A stretch of 64,000 nucleotides of DNA, from positions 186,001 to 250,000 of the forward strand of contig NZ_JAEKEZ010000034.1 in the NCBI RefSeq assembly GCF_016650815.1, read 5' to 3'. Of the stretch, positions 16,877 through 25,605 are shown in pieces. The DNA is from Pseudomonas sp. TH31. GTDB taxonomy: Bacteria; Pseudomonadota; Gammaproteobacteria; Pseudomonadales; Pseudomonadaceae. How positions within the stretch are numbered: position 1 is the first letter of the stretch; every line of letters starts with the position of its first letter. A program made the position numbers and the translations under genes. The notes beneath the pieces were generated by a model. It did no database searches, had not been told where the DNA came from, and saw only the letters and a list, made by a program, of their open reading frames with translations.

Positions 16877-17388
16877 AGGCGCTCAGCCTTATACACCAGG
16901 CTTTGCGGTTGCCCCGTTACATCATCCAGCTCACCGAAGGGTTGCATGCCGATTTTTTCCAGCACACCGATGGAGGCCGAGTGGGCAGGCCTGACCAACG
17001 CATAAACCTGTTCGGCCTCCAGGTCAGTAAAGGCGAATTCGAGCGCTGCGCTGCCCAACTCCGTCGCATAGCCCTTGCCCCACGCGGCGGCGTCAAGTCG
17101 ATAGCCCAGGTTAAGGCGTTGTACGTCGCGGTAGTTGTACAGCGCAATGCCGCCGAAACCGAGCACATGGTCCGGCGCTTTACGGGTTGAAATCGCCCAT
17201 TGTCCGTAGCCGTTGTCGTTCCAGTGATTGAGCCAGCCATTGAGCAACACTTCAGCCTGACGAGTGTCGGCCAGCGGCCCGGCCGGGTTGAACTGATTCG
17301 TCGCCGGGTCGCCGTAAATATCGAACAGGCGAGTCAGGTCTTCAGCGTTCGGTGGCCTCAAGATCAATCGCGCGGTGGTTCTGTGCAT
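16864..17388 (-). CDS. GNAT acetyltransferase (RimJ/RimL type)
   Basis: 174 residues from MHRTTARLILRPPN at 17388, which matches the usual start of this family and has AAGGA 14 bases upstream. The acetyl-CoA site appears as GYRLDAAAWGKGYATE, and the C terminus as SIGVLEKIGMQ. As the sequence stands, this frame is continuous with the upstream RpiR regulator (one 495-residue ORF, 16864-18351). I treat it as a separate gene because one more A in the run at 17420-17424 would end the regulator with TAA. It is the last gene of the ABC-transporter operon and may N-acetylate an amino acid or peptide. Confidence 0.85.
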   Translation of the reverse strand: MHRTTARLILRPPNAEDLTRLFDIYGDPATNQFNPAGPLADTRQAEVLLNGWLNHWNDNGYGQWAISTRKAPDHVLGFGGIALYNYRDVQRLNLGYRLDAAAWGKGYATELGSAALEFAFTDLEAEQVYALVRPAHSASIGVLEKIGMQPFGELDDVTGQPQSLVYKAERLQMI

Positions 17389-17416
17389 GGTCCGGTCAAT
17401 CCTTGTCGGAGCGGCA

Positions 17417-18351
17417 TTATTTTTCGAGGTTTTACCGCTGGTAGGGATGTGCAGGTAAGCCATCACGCTTTCGGTCAGTTCGGTCGCCAGTTTCACAGCT
17501 TCTTTATTGCGCGCCATCACGCCCGCGACCAAGCCTTCAATCAACGCGAGCACGGCGATATTGGAACTGGTCAACACCGGGTGGTCGGCGGGAGCAAACA
17601 GCGTGTGTTCGGCGATGCTGGTGAGCGGCGAGGCGGGGGAGTCGGTGATCGCCAGTACCGAGGCGCCACGTTCGTTGGCGAAGCGCGCGAGTTGCAGGGT
17701 GTCGAGGGAATAACGCGGCAGCGAGATCGCCAGCAACACGTCCTGATCGGTGATCGCCGCCAGTCGGTACGCGGCGTTTTCGTTACCGCCTTCCATGCTG
17801 ATCGCCGTGGCGTCGGCACAGAACGGCATCAGGGTCGAGGCGGCGAGGCCGGCAAAGTAGACGCTGTTGCCAAAGCCGAGGATGTAGATTTTGCGCGCGG
17901 TGGTCAGTCGGGTGACGAAGGCTTCAAAGGTGTCGGCATGGTTGTTGGTCGCCGCCGTGGCGAGGTTGATGCTGGCGCTCTGGATTTGCTCATGCAGGCC
18001 AAACGCGCCGCCTGGCCGATGGGCCAGTTCGTTGCGCAGCTTGTCGACCGGCGAGACCATTTGCTGCAACGTCGCGACCAGTTCGGCTTTCATCCCGGTG
18101 TAGCCACCCAGGTCCATGGCTTTGGCCAAGCGGTTGACGGCGGCGGGTGACGTCGAGGTTTCGTGCGCCATCTCTTCGATGGTCAAGGTCGCCGCTCGCA
18201 ACGGGTGACGCAGGATAAAGTCCGCGACCTTGCGCAGCGACGGCGGTAAATCGGCAACGATTTCCGCCAGTTTGCGCATGACCGGCGCGGCATAGACCGT
18301 GGTGTTTTTCGATGAGGTCGGCATGTGCGGCTCAACAGTTCCTGAGGGCAT
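17417..18351 (-). CDS. RpiR/MurR-family regulator with SIS domain; stop lost by a one-base shift
   Basis: About 311 residues from 18351, or 302 if ATG 18324 (MPTSSKNTTVY) is used. N-terminal HTH_6 domain (about 15-90; LPPSLRKVADFILRHP and TSPAAVNRLAKAMDLGGYTG), then a sugar-isomerase-like SIS domain (about 130-270; ILGFGNSVYFAGL). The tail reads TSGKTSK and then runs on into the acetyltransferase. Six A instead of five at 17420-17424 would give TSKK followed by TAA at 17419-17417. It follows the ABC operon genes on the same strand and probably regulates them. Confidence 0.85.
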
Positions 18352-18409
18352 AAGGTTGGCTGGAGTGTATCCGAAGCCAACCGTCGGTGCGCAGCGCCGG
18401 TTTGACCGA

Positions 18410-19174
18410 CTATTTCAAACTGCCGGACAGAAACTGCCGGAGGCGCTCGGACTGTGGATTGACCAGCACCTCACGCGGGTCGCCACGCTCTCCGACCTGG
18501 CCCTTGTGCAGGAACACCAATTGATTCGAGACCTCGCGGGCGAAGCCCATTTCATGGGTTACGACCACCATGGTCCGGCCTTCGAGGGCCAGGTCCTGCA
18601 TGACTTTTAGCACTTCGCCGACCAGTTCCGGGTCGAGGGCCGACGTCGGTTCGTCGAACAGCATCACTTGCGGCTCCATCGCCAGCGCCCGGGCAATCGC
18701 CACGCGCTGCTGTTCGCCGCCGGACATGTGCGCCGGCCAGGCGTCCATGCGTTGGGCGACGCCGACTTTGTTCAGGTAGTGCTCGGCTTTTTCCCGCGCC
18801 TCTTTCTTGCTGATGCCCAGCACGTGCACCGGGGCTTCCATGACATTTTCCAGTGCGCTCATGTGCGACCAGAGGTTGAAGTGCTGGAACACCATCGACA
18901 ACCGCGAACGCATGCGTTGCAACTGCTTGGGTTCGGCAGCCTTGAGTCCGCCGAGCTTGTTGCTGACCAATTTAAGCTGTTCGCCGTTGAGCACGATATT
19001 GCCGGCGTTGGGCTGCTCCAGCAGGTTGATACAGCGCAAAAAGGTGCTTTTGCCGGAACCGCTGGAGCCGATGATGCTGATCACATCGCCGGCCTTCGCC
19101 TCCAGGGACACACCCTTCAGTACTTCGTGTGAGCCGTAGCTTTTGTGCAGGTTCTGGATTTCAAGTTTGTACAT
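18410..19174 (-). CDS. polar amino-acid ABC transporter ATP-binding protein
   Basis: 254 residues from MYKLEIQNLHKSYG at 19174; the frame is open further upstream, but that part overlaps the deacylase end and lacks family similarity. Walker A GSSGSGKST, the signature MSGGEQQRVAIARAL, Walker B VMLFDEPTSALDPE and the H-loop VTHEMGFA are present, in the HisP/GlnQ style including the HisP-like insertion before the Q-loop. It energises the two permeases encoded upstream in the operon; the deacylase gene lies between them. Confidence 0.94.
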   Translation of the reverse strand: MYKLEIQNLHKSYGSHEVLKGVSLEAKAGDVISIIGSSGSGKSTFLRCINLLEQPNAGNIVLNGEQLKLVSNKLGGLKAAEPKQLQRMRSRLSMVFQHFNLWSHMSALENVMEAPVHVLGISKKEAREKAEHYLNKVGVAQRMDAWPAHMSGGEQQRVAIARALAMEPQVMLFDEPTSALDPELVGEVLKVMQDLALEGRTMVVVTHEMGFAREVSNQLVFLHKGQVGERGDPREVLVNPQSERLRQFLSGSLK

Positions 19175-19193
19175 GCTGTTCACTCTTCTGGCG

Positions 19194-20306
19194 TCAGTCG
19201 CTGAGCAAGCGACCCTGGCGAATAAGGCGGGAGCCGGCGACTTTGGCCAGCCACAAACCTGGCTGGGCAAAGCGCAGGCGTTCGCGGGCATAGAGGATGC
19301 CGTCGGTGCTGGCGCGCACGATGCTGTGGCGGTCGGTCAACGGATCCAGCACTTCAAACAGCGGATCGCCGACCCTGACTCGGGCGCCCAGCGGTTGCAG
19401 GAAACTCACCACGCCGGGGTGCGGCGCATAGGCGTATTGCGCGCCGGCGAAAGGCGTCGCTTCACAGTCGCTCGGTGGCGCGGCCGGCCAGTCGCCGCTG
19501 ATCAGGCCTTGTTCGGCGAGGTAACCGAGAATGGCCTCGGCGTTGTCGACACATTGCTCGCGCTCGGTGTCGGCCATGCCGCGCAACTCGATGGTGGTAG
19601 CGACGCAGGCCAGTGGAATAGCGGCTTCAGGAAACAGTTCGGCCAACCGCAACCAAGGGATCGCACAGGCTTCGTCGAAGGCGCTGCCGCCGGCATCTTC
19701 GGCCAGCAGGGCGGCGCCGGCACCGAGTCGAGCGGCCAATGAGCGCAGGCGCGGCCAGTTTTGCGGCATGGCGTAAAGCAGCATGATCGACTCGAAATCG
19801 CAGTGCAGGTCCAGCACCACATCGGCGTCGCAGGCATGTTGCAGCAATAACCGGCGCAAGCCATCGAGTTCCGACGTCGCGGGCGGCATGTCGGCGAGGA
19901 CTGCGGCCATGGCGCGGCGGATCAGCGCAGTGTTGACGTCGGCGTCGGCGCCCAGTTGATCTTTCACCAGCGGTGTCACGGCTTCGGCCAGCTCCGGGAA
20001 GTCGCGGTTGAAATTCTTGCCGCTGGAAAACTCGAAGCGACCTTGATGGGTGGCCTGGAACATCTGGGCGATACCGATCGGGTTGGCCATCGGCACCAAC
20101 TCGATTGTCCCGTTCAGCCGACCTTGTTCTTCCAGCCCCCGCAGACGCCGCTTCAGTTCAACCGCCACGCGCATCCCCGGCAGCTCATCGGCATGCAGGG
20201 ACGCCTGGATGTAAGCCTTGCGCGGCCCGCTGCCAAAGCGAAACAGCGACAGACGCCGTTCAGTGCCCGACGCACTCCACGGCAACAAGTATTCAATGTG
20301 CTCCAT
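19194..20306 (-). CDS. AstE/aspartoacylase-family deacylase (M14-like zinc enzyme)
   Basis: 370 residues. Zinc ligands His38 and Glu41 in the motif SLHADELPG and a further His in LDLHCDFE at about 167. This is the succinylglutamate desuccinylase/aspartoacylase fold, which splits N-acyl amino acids. It is encoded inside an amino-acid ABC operon, 9 bases after the permease stop and 19 before the ATPase start. That suggests the transporter takes up N-acylated amino acids, or a related conjugate, that this enzyme hydrolyses in the cytoplasm. The substrate is not determined by sequence. Confidence 0.87.
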   Translation of the reverse strand: MEHIEYLLPWSASGTERRLSLFRFGSGPRKAYIQASLHADELPGMRVAVELKRRLRGLEEQGRLNGTIELVPMANPIGIAQMFQATHQGRFEFSSGKNFNRDFPELAEAVTPLVKDQLGADADVNTALIRRAMAAVLADMPPATSELDGLRRLLLQHACDADVVLDLHCDFESIMLLYAMPQNWPRLRSLAARLGAGAALLAEDAGGSAFDEACAIPWLRLAELFPEAAIPLACVATTIELRGMADTEREQCVDNAEAILGYLAEQGLISGDWPAAPPSDCEATPFAGAQYAYAPHPGVVSFLQPLGARVRVGDPLFEVLDPLTDRHSIVRASTDGILYARERLRFAQPGLWLAKVAGSRLIRQGRLLSD

Positions 20307-20315
20307 AAATGCTCC

Positions 20316-21011
20316 TTAGTGCTTGCGCGGTGCCAGGTACGCGAGCCAGCGGCGCTCGGCCAGCTTGAACAGACGCACCAGGATGAAGGTCAGGGCCAGG
20401 TAGATCAGGCCGGCGGTAATGAACGCCTCGAACGGCAGGTAGAACCGCGAACTGACGGTTCGCGCCGCTCCGGTGATGTCCACCAGCGTGACAATCGACG
20501 CCAGGCTGGTGGTTTGCAGCATCATCAGCACTTCGTTGCTGTACTGCGGCAGCGCCCGGCGCAAGGCCGATGGCAGCAGAATCCGCCGGTACAGGGTCAA
20601 GCGCGACATGCCCATGGCTTTGGCGGCTTCGATCTCGCCGTGGGCTGTGGACTTCAGGCTGCCGGCGAGCAGTTCGGCGCTGTAGGCACTGGTGTTGATC
20701 GCAAACGCCAGGCAAGCGCAAAAGGTTGCGCTGGACAGGTACGGCCACAACGCGCTCTCCCGCACGGCGGCGAACTGCGCCAGGCCGTAATAGATCAGGA
20801 ACAATTGCACCAGCATCGGTGTGCCGCGAATCACGTAGGTGTAGAGCCAGGCCGGGAAGCTGAGCAGCGGTGAGCGGGACACGCGCATCAGTGCCAGCGG
20901 GATGGCCAGCATCAGGCCAAACGCCAGGGAAATCAGCAGCACTTTGAGGGTCAACAACGCGCCGTTGAAGTACAGCGGCAGGTTTTCCCAGATCAGGTTG
21001 TAGTCGAGCAT
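20316..21011 (-). CDS. amino-acid ABC transporter permease (HisM-like)
   Basis: 231 residues with about five membrane segments and the EAAK-type coupling loop (HGEIEAAKAMGMSRLTLYRR) that contacts the ATPase. The N-terminal half has the signature of His/Glu/Gln/Arg/opine permeases (VIRGTPMLVQLFLIYYGL). Paired with the permease at 21028-21717. Confidence 0.93.
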   Translation of the reverse strand: MLDYNLIWENLPLYFNGALLTLKVLLISLAFGLMLAIPLALMRVSRSPLLSFPAWLYTYVIRGTPMLVQLFLIYYGLAQFAAVRESALWPYLSSATFCACLAFAINTSAYSAELLAGSLKSTAHGEIEAAKAMGMSRLTLYRRILLPSALRRALPQYSNEVLMMLQTTSLASIVTLVDITGAARTVSSRFYLPFEAFITAGLIYLALTFILVRLFKLAERRWLAYLAPRKH

Positions 21012-21027
21012 CAGCAGTGGCTCCCCA

Positions 21028-21717
21028 TCACAATTCGGCGGCTTTGATGCCGACCGAGTAGTGTTTTTCCAGATAGCGCAGCACCAGCAACGACACGCTG
21101 GTGAGCATCAGGTACAGCGCCGCCACCGCGAGGAAAAACGTAAACGGCTCGTGGGTCGCATCGGCAGCATTCTTGGCTTTGAACATCATGTCTTGCAGGC
21201 CGATTACCGAGATCAGCGCGGTGGATTTGGTCAGCACCAGCCAGTTGTTGGTGAAGCCTGGAATGGCGAAGCGGATCATCTGCGGCACCAGAATCCGCCA
21301 GAACACTTGCGCGCCACTCATGCCGTACGCCGCGCCGGCCTCGGCCTGGCCTTTGGGGATCGCCATGAAGGCACCGCGAAAAGTCTCCGAGAGGTAGGCA
21401 CCAAAAATGAAGCCCATGGTGCAGACGCCGGCAATGAACGGATTGATGTCGATGTAGTGGGTATAACCGAACGCGAACGCGAGGCGGTTCACCAGGTCCT
21501 GGCCGCCGTAGAAGATCAGCAGGATCAGCACCAGGTCCGGAATGCCGCGAATCAGGGTGGTGTAACTTTCACCGAGCATTGCCAGCCATTTGAGCGGCGA
21601 CAAGCGAAACGCTGCGCCAATCAGGCCGAGGGCAATTGCCATGGCCATGGAGGTCAGGGCCAGGTTGATGGTCAGCCAGGCGCCATCGAGAATGCTCGAT
21701 CCGTAGCCGTGAAGCAT
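21028..21717 (-). CDS. amino-acid ABC transporter permease (HisQ-like)
   Basis: 229 residues from MLHGYGSSILDGAWLTI at 21717, behind GAGGAACTT. About five membrane segments; TLIRGIPDLVLILLIFYGG is the family mark, with the coupling loop around GQAEAGAAYGMSGAQVFWR. An earlier ATG at 21759 is possible but adds residues not typical of HisQ. Second gene of the operon after the binding protein. Confidence 0.93.
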   Translation of the reverse strand: MLHGYGSSILDGAWLTINLALTSMAMAIALGLIGAAFRLSPLKWLAMLGESYTTLIRGIPDLVLILLIFYGGQDLVNRLAFAFGYTHYIDINPFIAGVCTMGFIFGAYLSETFRGAFMAIPKGQAEAGAAYGMSGAQVFWRILVPQMIRFAIPGFTNNWLVLTKSTALISVIGLQDMMFKAKNAADATHEPFTFFLAVAALYLMLTSVSLLVLRYLEKHYSVGIKAAEL

Positions 21718-21809
21718 GATGAAGTTCCTCAAGCGAGCGCCGAATGGCGCGCGACACAAACCCGGCGCAGCGCCTTTAGCGGGGCGGCGCCAGGGTCACA
21801 GGTAAGGGC

Positions 21810-22586
21810 TTATTCGCCGTAGATATCGAACGCGAAGTACTTGGCCATCACTTGCTGGTACTTGCCGTTGGTGCGGATCGCATCAATCGCGGTGTTGAGG
21901 CGCGCAATGTTCACGCTGTCGCCTTTACGCACCGCAATCCCGGCGCCGCGACCGAAGTATTTTGGATCGCTGATGTCCGGCCCGACCAGAACGAAACCGT
22001 TGCCCGCCGGGGTTTTGATAAAGCTTTCGTTGGTGTTGACGATGTCGGCGAGGGTGGCGTCCAGACGGCCCGACGCGAGGTCGAGGAAGGCTTCGTTTTG
22101 TGAGCCGTAGCGCACCACTTCGACCCCGGCTTTTTCAAGCTGCTCGGTGGCGAAACGGTCGTAGGTCGAGGAGCGTTGCACGCCGACTTTCCTGCCCTTG
22201 AGATCCACCAGCGGGTCGTTGATCACATTGCCGGCCTTCATCGCGAACTTGCCCGGCGTGTGGTAGTACTTTTTGCTGAAGTCCACTGATTTCATCCGGT
22301 CTTCAGTGATCGACATCGACGACAACACGGCATCGATCTTGCGCACTTTGAGTGACGGGATCATGCCGTCGAATTCCTGGATCACCCACTCACATTTGAC
22401 CTTCATCTCTTCGCACAGCGCGTTGCCGATGTCGTAGTCGAAACCACTGACATTGCCCTCGGGCGTCTTGTACGAGAAGGGCGGGTAGGCAGCTTCGATA
22501 CCGATGCGCAGGCTGTCGTCGTCGGCGTGAGTGAAGAAGCTTGCGGCGCACAGTGCCAGGGCACCTAGAAGTTCTGTCTTGTTCAT
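21810..22586 (-). CDS. periplasmic polar amino-acid binding protein (HisJ/ArgT-like)
   Basis: 258 residues from ATG 22586, preceded by AAGGAG with good spacing. The signal peptide is about 1-21, cut after FFTHA. The mature protein shows the family marks IGIEAAYPPFSYKTPEGNVS, GFDYDIGNALCEEM and KIDAVLSSMSITEDR. It captures a basic or polar amino acid, or a conjugate, for the permease pair. First gene of the operon; the promoter is expected in the AT-rich bases above 22587. Confidence 0.94.
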   Translation of the reverse strand: MNKTELLGALALCAASFFTHADDDSLRIGIEAAYPPFSYKTPEGNVSGFDYDIGNALCEEMKVKCEWVIQEFDGMIPSLKVRKIDAVLSSMSITEDRMKSVDFSKKYYHTPGKFAMKAGNVINDPLVDLKGRKVGVQRSSTYDRFATEQLEKAGVEVVRYGSQNEAFLDLASGRLDATLADIVNTNESFIKTPAGNGFVLVGPDISDPKYFGRGAGIAVRKGDSVNIARLNTAIDAIRTNGKYQQVMAKYFAFDIYGE

Positions 22587-22741
22587 ATTGTTAACTCCTT
22601 GGAGGGGGCGTTGGGTGGTGCAGGTGCGGGCCGTCCGGTTGGCGCGGTGGAGCAGTCCTGATGATTTTGTGGGGCTATAAATGACATGTATTATTTCATT
22701 AATCAATAGTATGAAAATAAACGTGTCAGATTGATCTGTGA

Positions 22742-22766
22742 AAAATCCCGGTCATGCCGGGATTTT
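22742..22766 (-). terminator. intrinsic terminator of the MFS gene
   Basis: AAAATCCCGG, a 5-base loop, then CCGGGATTTT; on the minus strand the stem is followed by a T run. It lies just downstream of the MFS stop at 22834. Confidence 0.85.
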
Positions 22767-22833
22767 GGGTTTTGCTGTTTGTCAGGAACTGCGTTCCAGA
22801 GCGGTTCGGGTAAGTGAATACCGTCGGTCAGGA

Positions 22834-24218
22834 TCAGGTGCTGGTGTTGCGCGTCACCAACCGCAGTGCACTCGCGACACTGCCCACCGCCGCAAACCCA
22901 GCACCAATGCTCAACGCCAGCACCGGGCCGTGGGTGCCGGATATCCCGAAGCTCAGCGCGACCAACGCGGCACCGGTTGCCTGGCCGATCAGTCGGGCGA
23001 TGGCGATGGTGCCGCTGGCACCGCTGGAGCGGTCCCGAGGTGCGCTGGTCATCAGGGCTTTCTGGTTCGGGGCCTGGAAGAAACCGAAACCGATGCCGCA
23101 AATGATCATGCGGGTCACGATCTCGATTGCGCCGGGATCACTCGGCATCAACGCCAGGGACACCATGCCGGCGCTGAGAATGGCCAGGCCGATCCCGCCG
23201 AGCAGGCCGGGTGGGTAGGTGTCGGACAGGCGCCCGGCCACCGGCGCGATAAGCGCCACGACGATGGACCATGGGGTCATCAGGAATCCGGTCTGGATCG
23301 GGTCGCGGCCCAGGGTTGTTTCGAAGAAGAAGGGCAGCGAAACGAACGCCAGGCCTTGAGTGGCGAAGGAACAGAACGCGGTCAGCGCCGATAAGGCGAA
23401 CATCGGGCGCTTGAGCAAATCCAGTGGGAACATCGGCGCCGGACGCCCGGATTCTCGGCGCAACATCAAGGCCCCGGCGACCAGGAACACCATGAGGGCG
23501 ATCAACACGCTGTGCATTGAACCCAACTGCGCGGCCTGGCTCAACGCGAAGATCAACGCGCCGAAGGTGATGGCATTGAGCAACGCTGTTGGCCGGTCAA
23601 AGACCTGGGCTTTGGGTGTGCTGGTCGGCAAGGAACTCCAGGCGAAGGTCAGGGCAAACAGGCCCAGGGGCAGGTTGATCAAAAACAGCCACGGCCAGTT
23701 GGCGACCGACAACACCAGCGAGGCAATGGTCGGGCCGGCGGCGAAGCAGGTGCCGACCACCAATGCGTTCAAACCGAGGCCGCGACCGAGGCGTTCCGGG
23801 GAAAGATCAAGCCGATCAGCGCGGCATTGACGCTCATGATCGCACTGGCGCCGACGCCTTGGAGGACGCGGGCGACGGTCAGGGTCGGCAGCGACCAGGC
23901 GAGCGCGCACAGCGCCGAAGCCACCACGAACAGGATAATGCCGCCAAGGAACACCTTGCGGTGCCCGATGATCCCGCCCAGCGAGGCGAACGGCAGCAAG
24001 GTGGCCACGGCCGCCAGTTGGTAGGCGTTGATGATCCACACCGATGCGGCGGGCGAGGCGTGTAAATCGGCGGCAATGGTCGGCAGCGCGGTGTTGGCGA
24101 TGGCGGTGTCGAGTACCGCCAGGGCAATCGACACCAGAATCGCCACCAGCCCGCGAAGCTCACGCGAGGTGAGTTTGCCGGGAGTGGCGTCTGGCAGATT
24201 CGAGGCTGGCTGAGTCAT
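22834..24218 (-). pseudogene. MFS drug-efflux transporter (DHA2/EmrB-like), one-base frameshift
   Basis: The N-terminal frame from ATG 24218 gives the first segments, with LDTAIANTALPTIAADL and the motif C region LTVARVLQGVGASAIM. It stops reading as MFS at GLIFP; the rest (ERLGRGLGLNALVVG onward) is in another frame and ends with a normal C terminus. The break is in a run of four C on the coding strand (23798-23801); a fifth C gives LIFPPERLGRG and a 461-residue, 14-segment type exporter. It likely exports toxic compounds. No regulator is adjacent. Confidence 0.9.
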
Positions 24219-24353
24219 GAGTTTTGACTGGCCAAGCCAGGAAGGAGCCTGCCCGACAGTTGATTGATCATTTTCCCGACTCCCCGTATGCAGGCGCTGC
24301 GCAAGGCCCTCACTCTACCTAAATCCATTGCGCTTCTGTAGACGGCTGTAGCG

Positions 24354-25214
24354 TCATTTTGCCCCGAATAACATCGTCCAGTAGACGCCTTCGTTGCTAC
24401 GCGTATCGGTGGCAAAGGCGGCGCCGACCTGGGTGAACATCGGGTTCATCAAGTTGGCGCAGTGTCCTGGGCTGGCCAGCCAGCCGGCCATCGCCTTGCT
24501 CGGTGAACCCTGGCCGGCGGCGATGTTCTCGCCGATCTGCCGACCACGGTAGCCAGCGGCCCTGGCGCGGTCCGCCGGCATGTCACCGTCGGGGTCCTGG
24601 TGTGCGAAGTAATTGCCGTAGGCCATGGCTTTGCTGTGGCCTTGCGCGGCGGCGCCCAACGCGGCATTCCAACTCAGCGCCCGGGCGGCGGCGAAACGCT
24701 GGCGACCGCACATCCGTGGTCTTGCCCGTGCCGCGTTGACCTCGGCCAGCAACGTCTTGCTCGCGGCTCGCGGGTCACCCATGCGACTGTCGATTAACGG
24801 CTGCGCCAGCACCACTTGCCACTCGCTGCGGGCGCGACTGATGCCGATGTCGGCGTACTGCGCATCGAGCAGCGCCCCGCAGTAGCGGCCCTGCAGCATG
24901 TCGAACGCTGCTTCGGCATCTTGCGCACCGACCAGGCGGATGGTGCGCACCATCACCGCTTGATAGCCGTTCTGCTTCAAGCCCTCGCGCAACGGGCCGC
25001 CGTAACCGATCGGCAAGGCCAGGTTCGATTTCAGCGCCAGGGGTGGCAGAGATTGGGGCGGACGTACCGAACAGCGGCCAGGGTGGGCGCGGTAGTTGTT
25101 GATGTCCGCCACCAGTTGCCGCTCCTCGCTGGCATGGGCGGACGTGGCAAACAGGGGAAGCAAAGGCATGAGGCAGAGCGAAACAACGCGATAGGACAGG
25201 ACGGCTTGGCGCAT
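24354..25214 (-). CDS. secreted CAP/SCP-domain protein
   Basis: 286 residues with a signal peptide (about 1-28, ending SAHA). The N-terminal half has no domain I recognise. The C-terminal half (about 155-286) is a CAP (CAP/PR-1/SCP) domain: NAARARPRMCG, the His motif GHSKAMAYGNYFAHQDPDG, IGENIAAGQ and GHCANLMNPMFTQVGAA. Bacterial CAP proteins are extracytoplasmic and of largely unknown function. Four or more cysteines suggest disulfides. Confidence 0.88.
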   Translation of the reverse strand: MRQAVLSYRVVSLCLMPLLPLFATSAHASEERQLVADINNYRAHPGRCSVRPPQSLPPLALKSNLALPIGYGGPLREGLKQNGYQAVMVRTIRLVGAQDAEAAFDMLQGRYCGALLDAQYADIGISRARSEWQVVLAQPLIDSRMGDPRAASKTLLAEVNAARARPRMCGRQRFAAARALSWNAALGAAAQGHSKAMAYGNYFAHQDPDGDMPADRARAAGYRGRQIGENIAAGQGSPSKAMAGWLASPGHCANLMNPMFTQVGAAFATDTRSNEGVYWTMLFGAK

Positions 25215-25605
25215 GGGGTGAATGGCTCTGATGAGATGACAACGGGAGTGACGAGCATGGGGCTGAGGATGCGCTGGCGGGGGCGAGCGGATTTCAGGGC
25301 AGGTCTAAGACTGCGGGTTTGAAATCTGGTTCATGGTGGCACTGTGGCAAATTTTGGGGGAGTTAGCCGGTTTGCGAAGGCTGAGAGTCGGCCGACATTG
25401 ATGCTGGATACGCTGGCCTCATCGCGAGCAGGCTCGCTCCCACAGGGGGGGTGTGTTGATCGATGGTTATGTACACGCCACCGATCCAGTGTGGGAGTGA
25501 GCCTGCTCGCGATGGCGGTGTGTCAGTCAACATCAATGCTGAATAATGTACCGGCCTTATATGCAATCCAGATGAACAGGCATTGTTGTCAGGCTCCAGG
25601 TTTTT
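25215..25605. other. intergenic gap with REP, no gene seen
   Basis: A 391-base gap between the CAP-protein start and the D-amino-acid dehydrogenase end. It contains the REP pair at 25421-25513. Open frames in it follow the REP sequence and have no start signal or family likeness. The CAP-protein promoter should lie at its left edge. Confidence 0.6.
25421..25513. repeat. REP pair, GTGGGAGCGAGCCTGCTCGCG family, copy 3
   Basis: ATCGCGAGCAGGCTCGCTCC...CAG at 25421-25445 is the inverse of GTGTGGGAGTGAGCCTGCTC...GAT at 25488-25513, with one mismatch. Convergent pair around about 42 bases. Confidence 0.88.
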
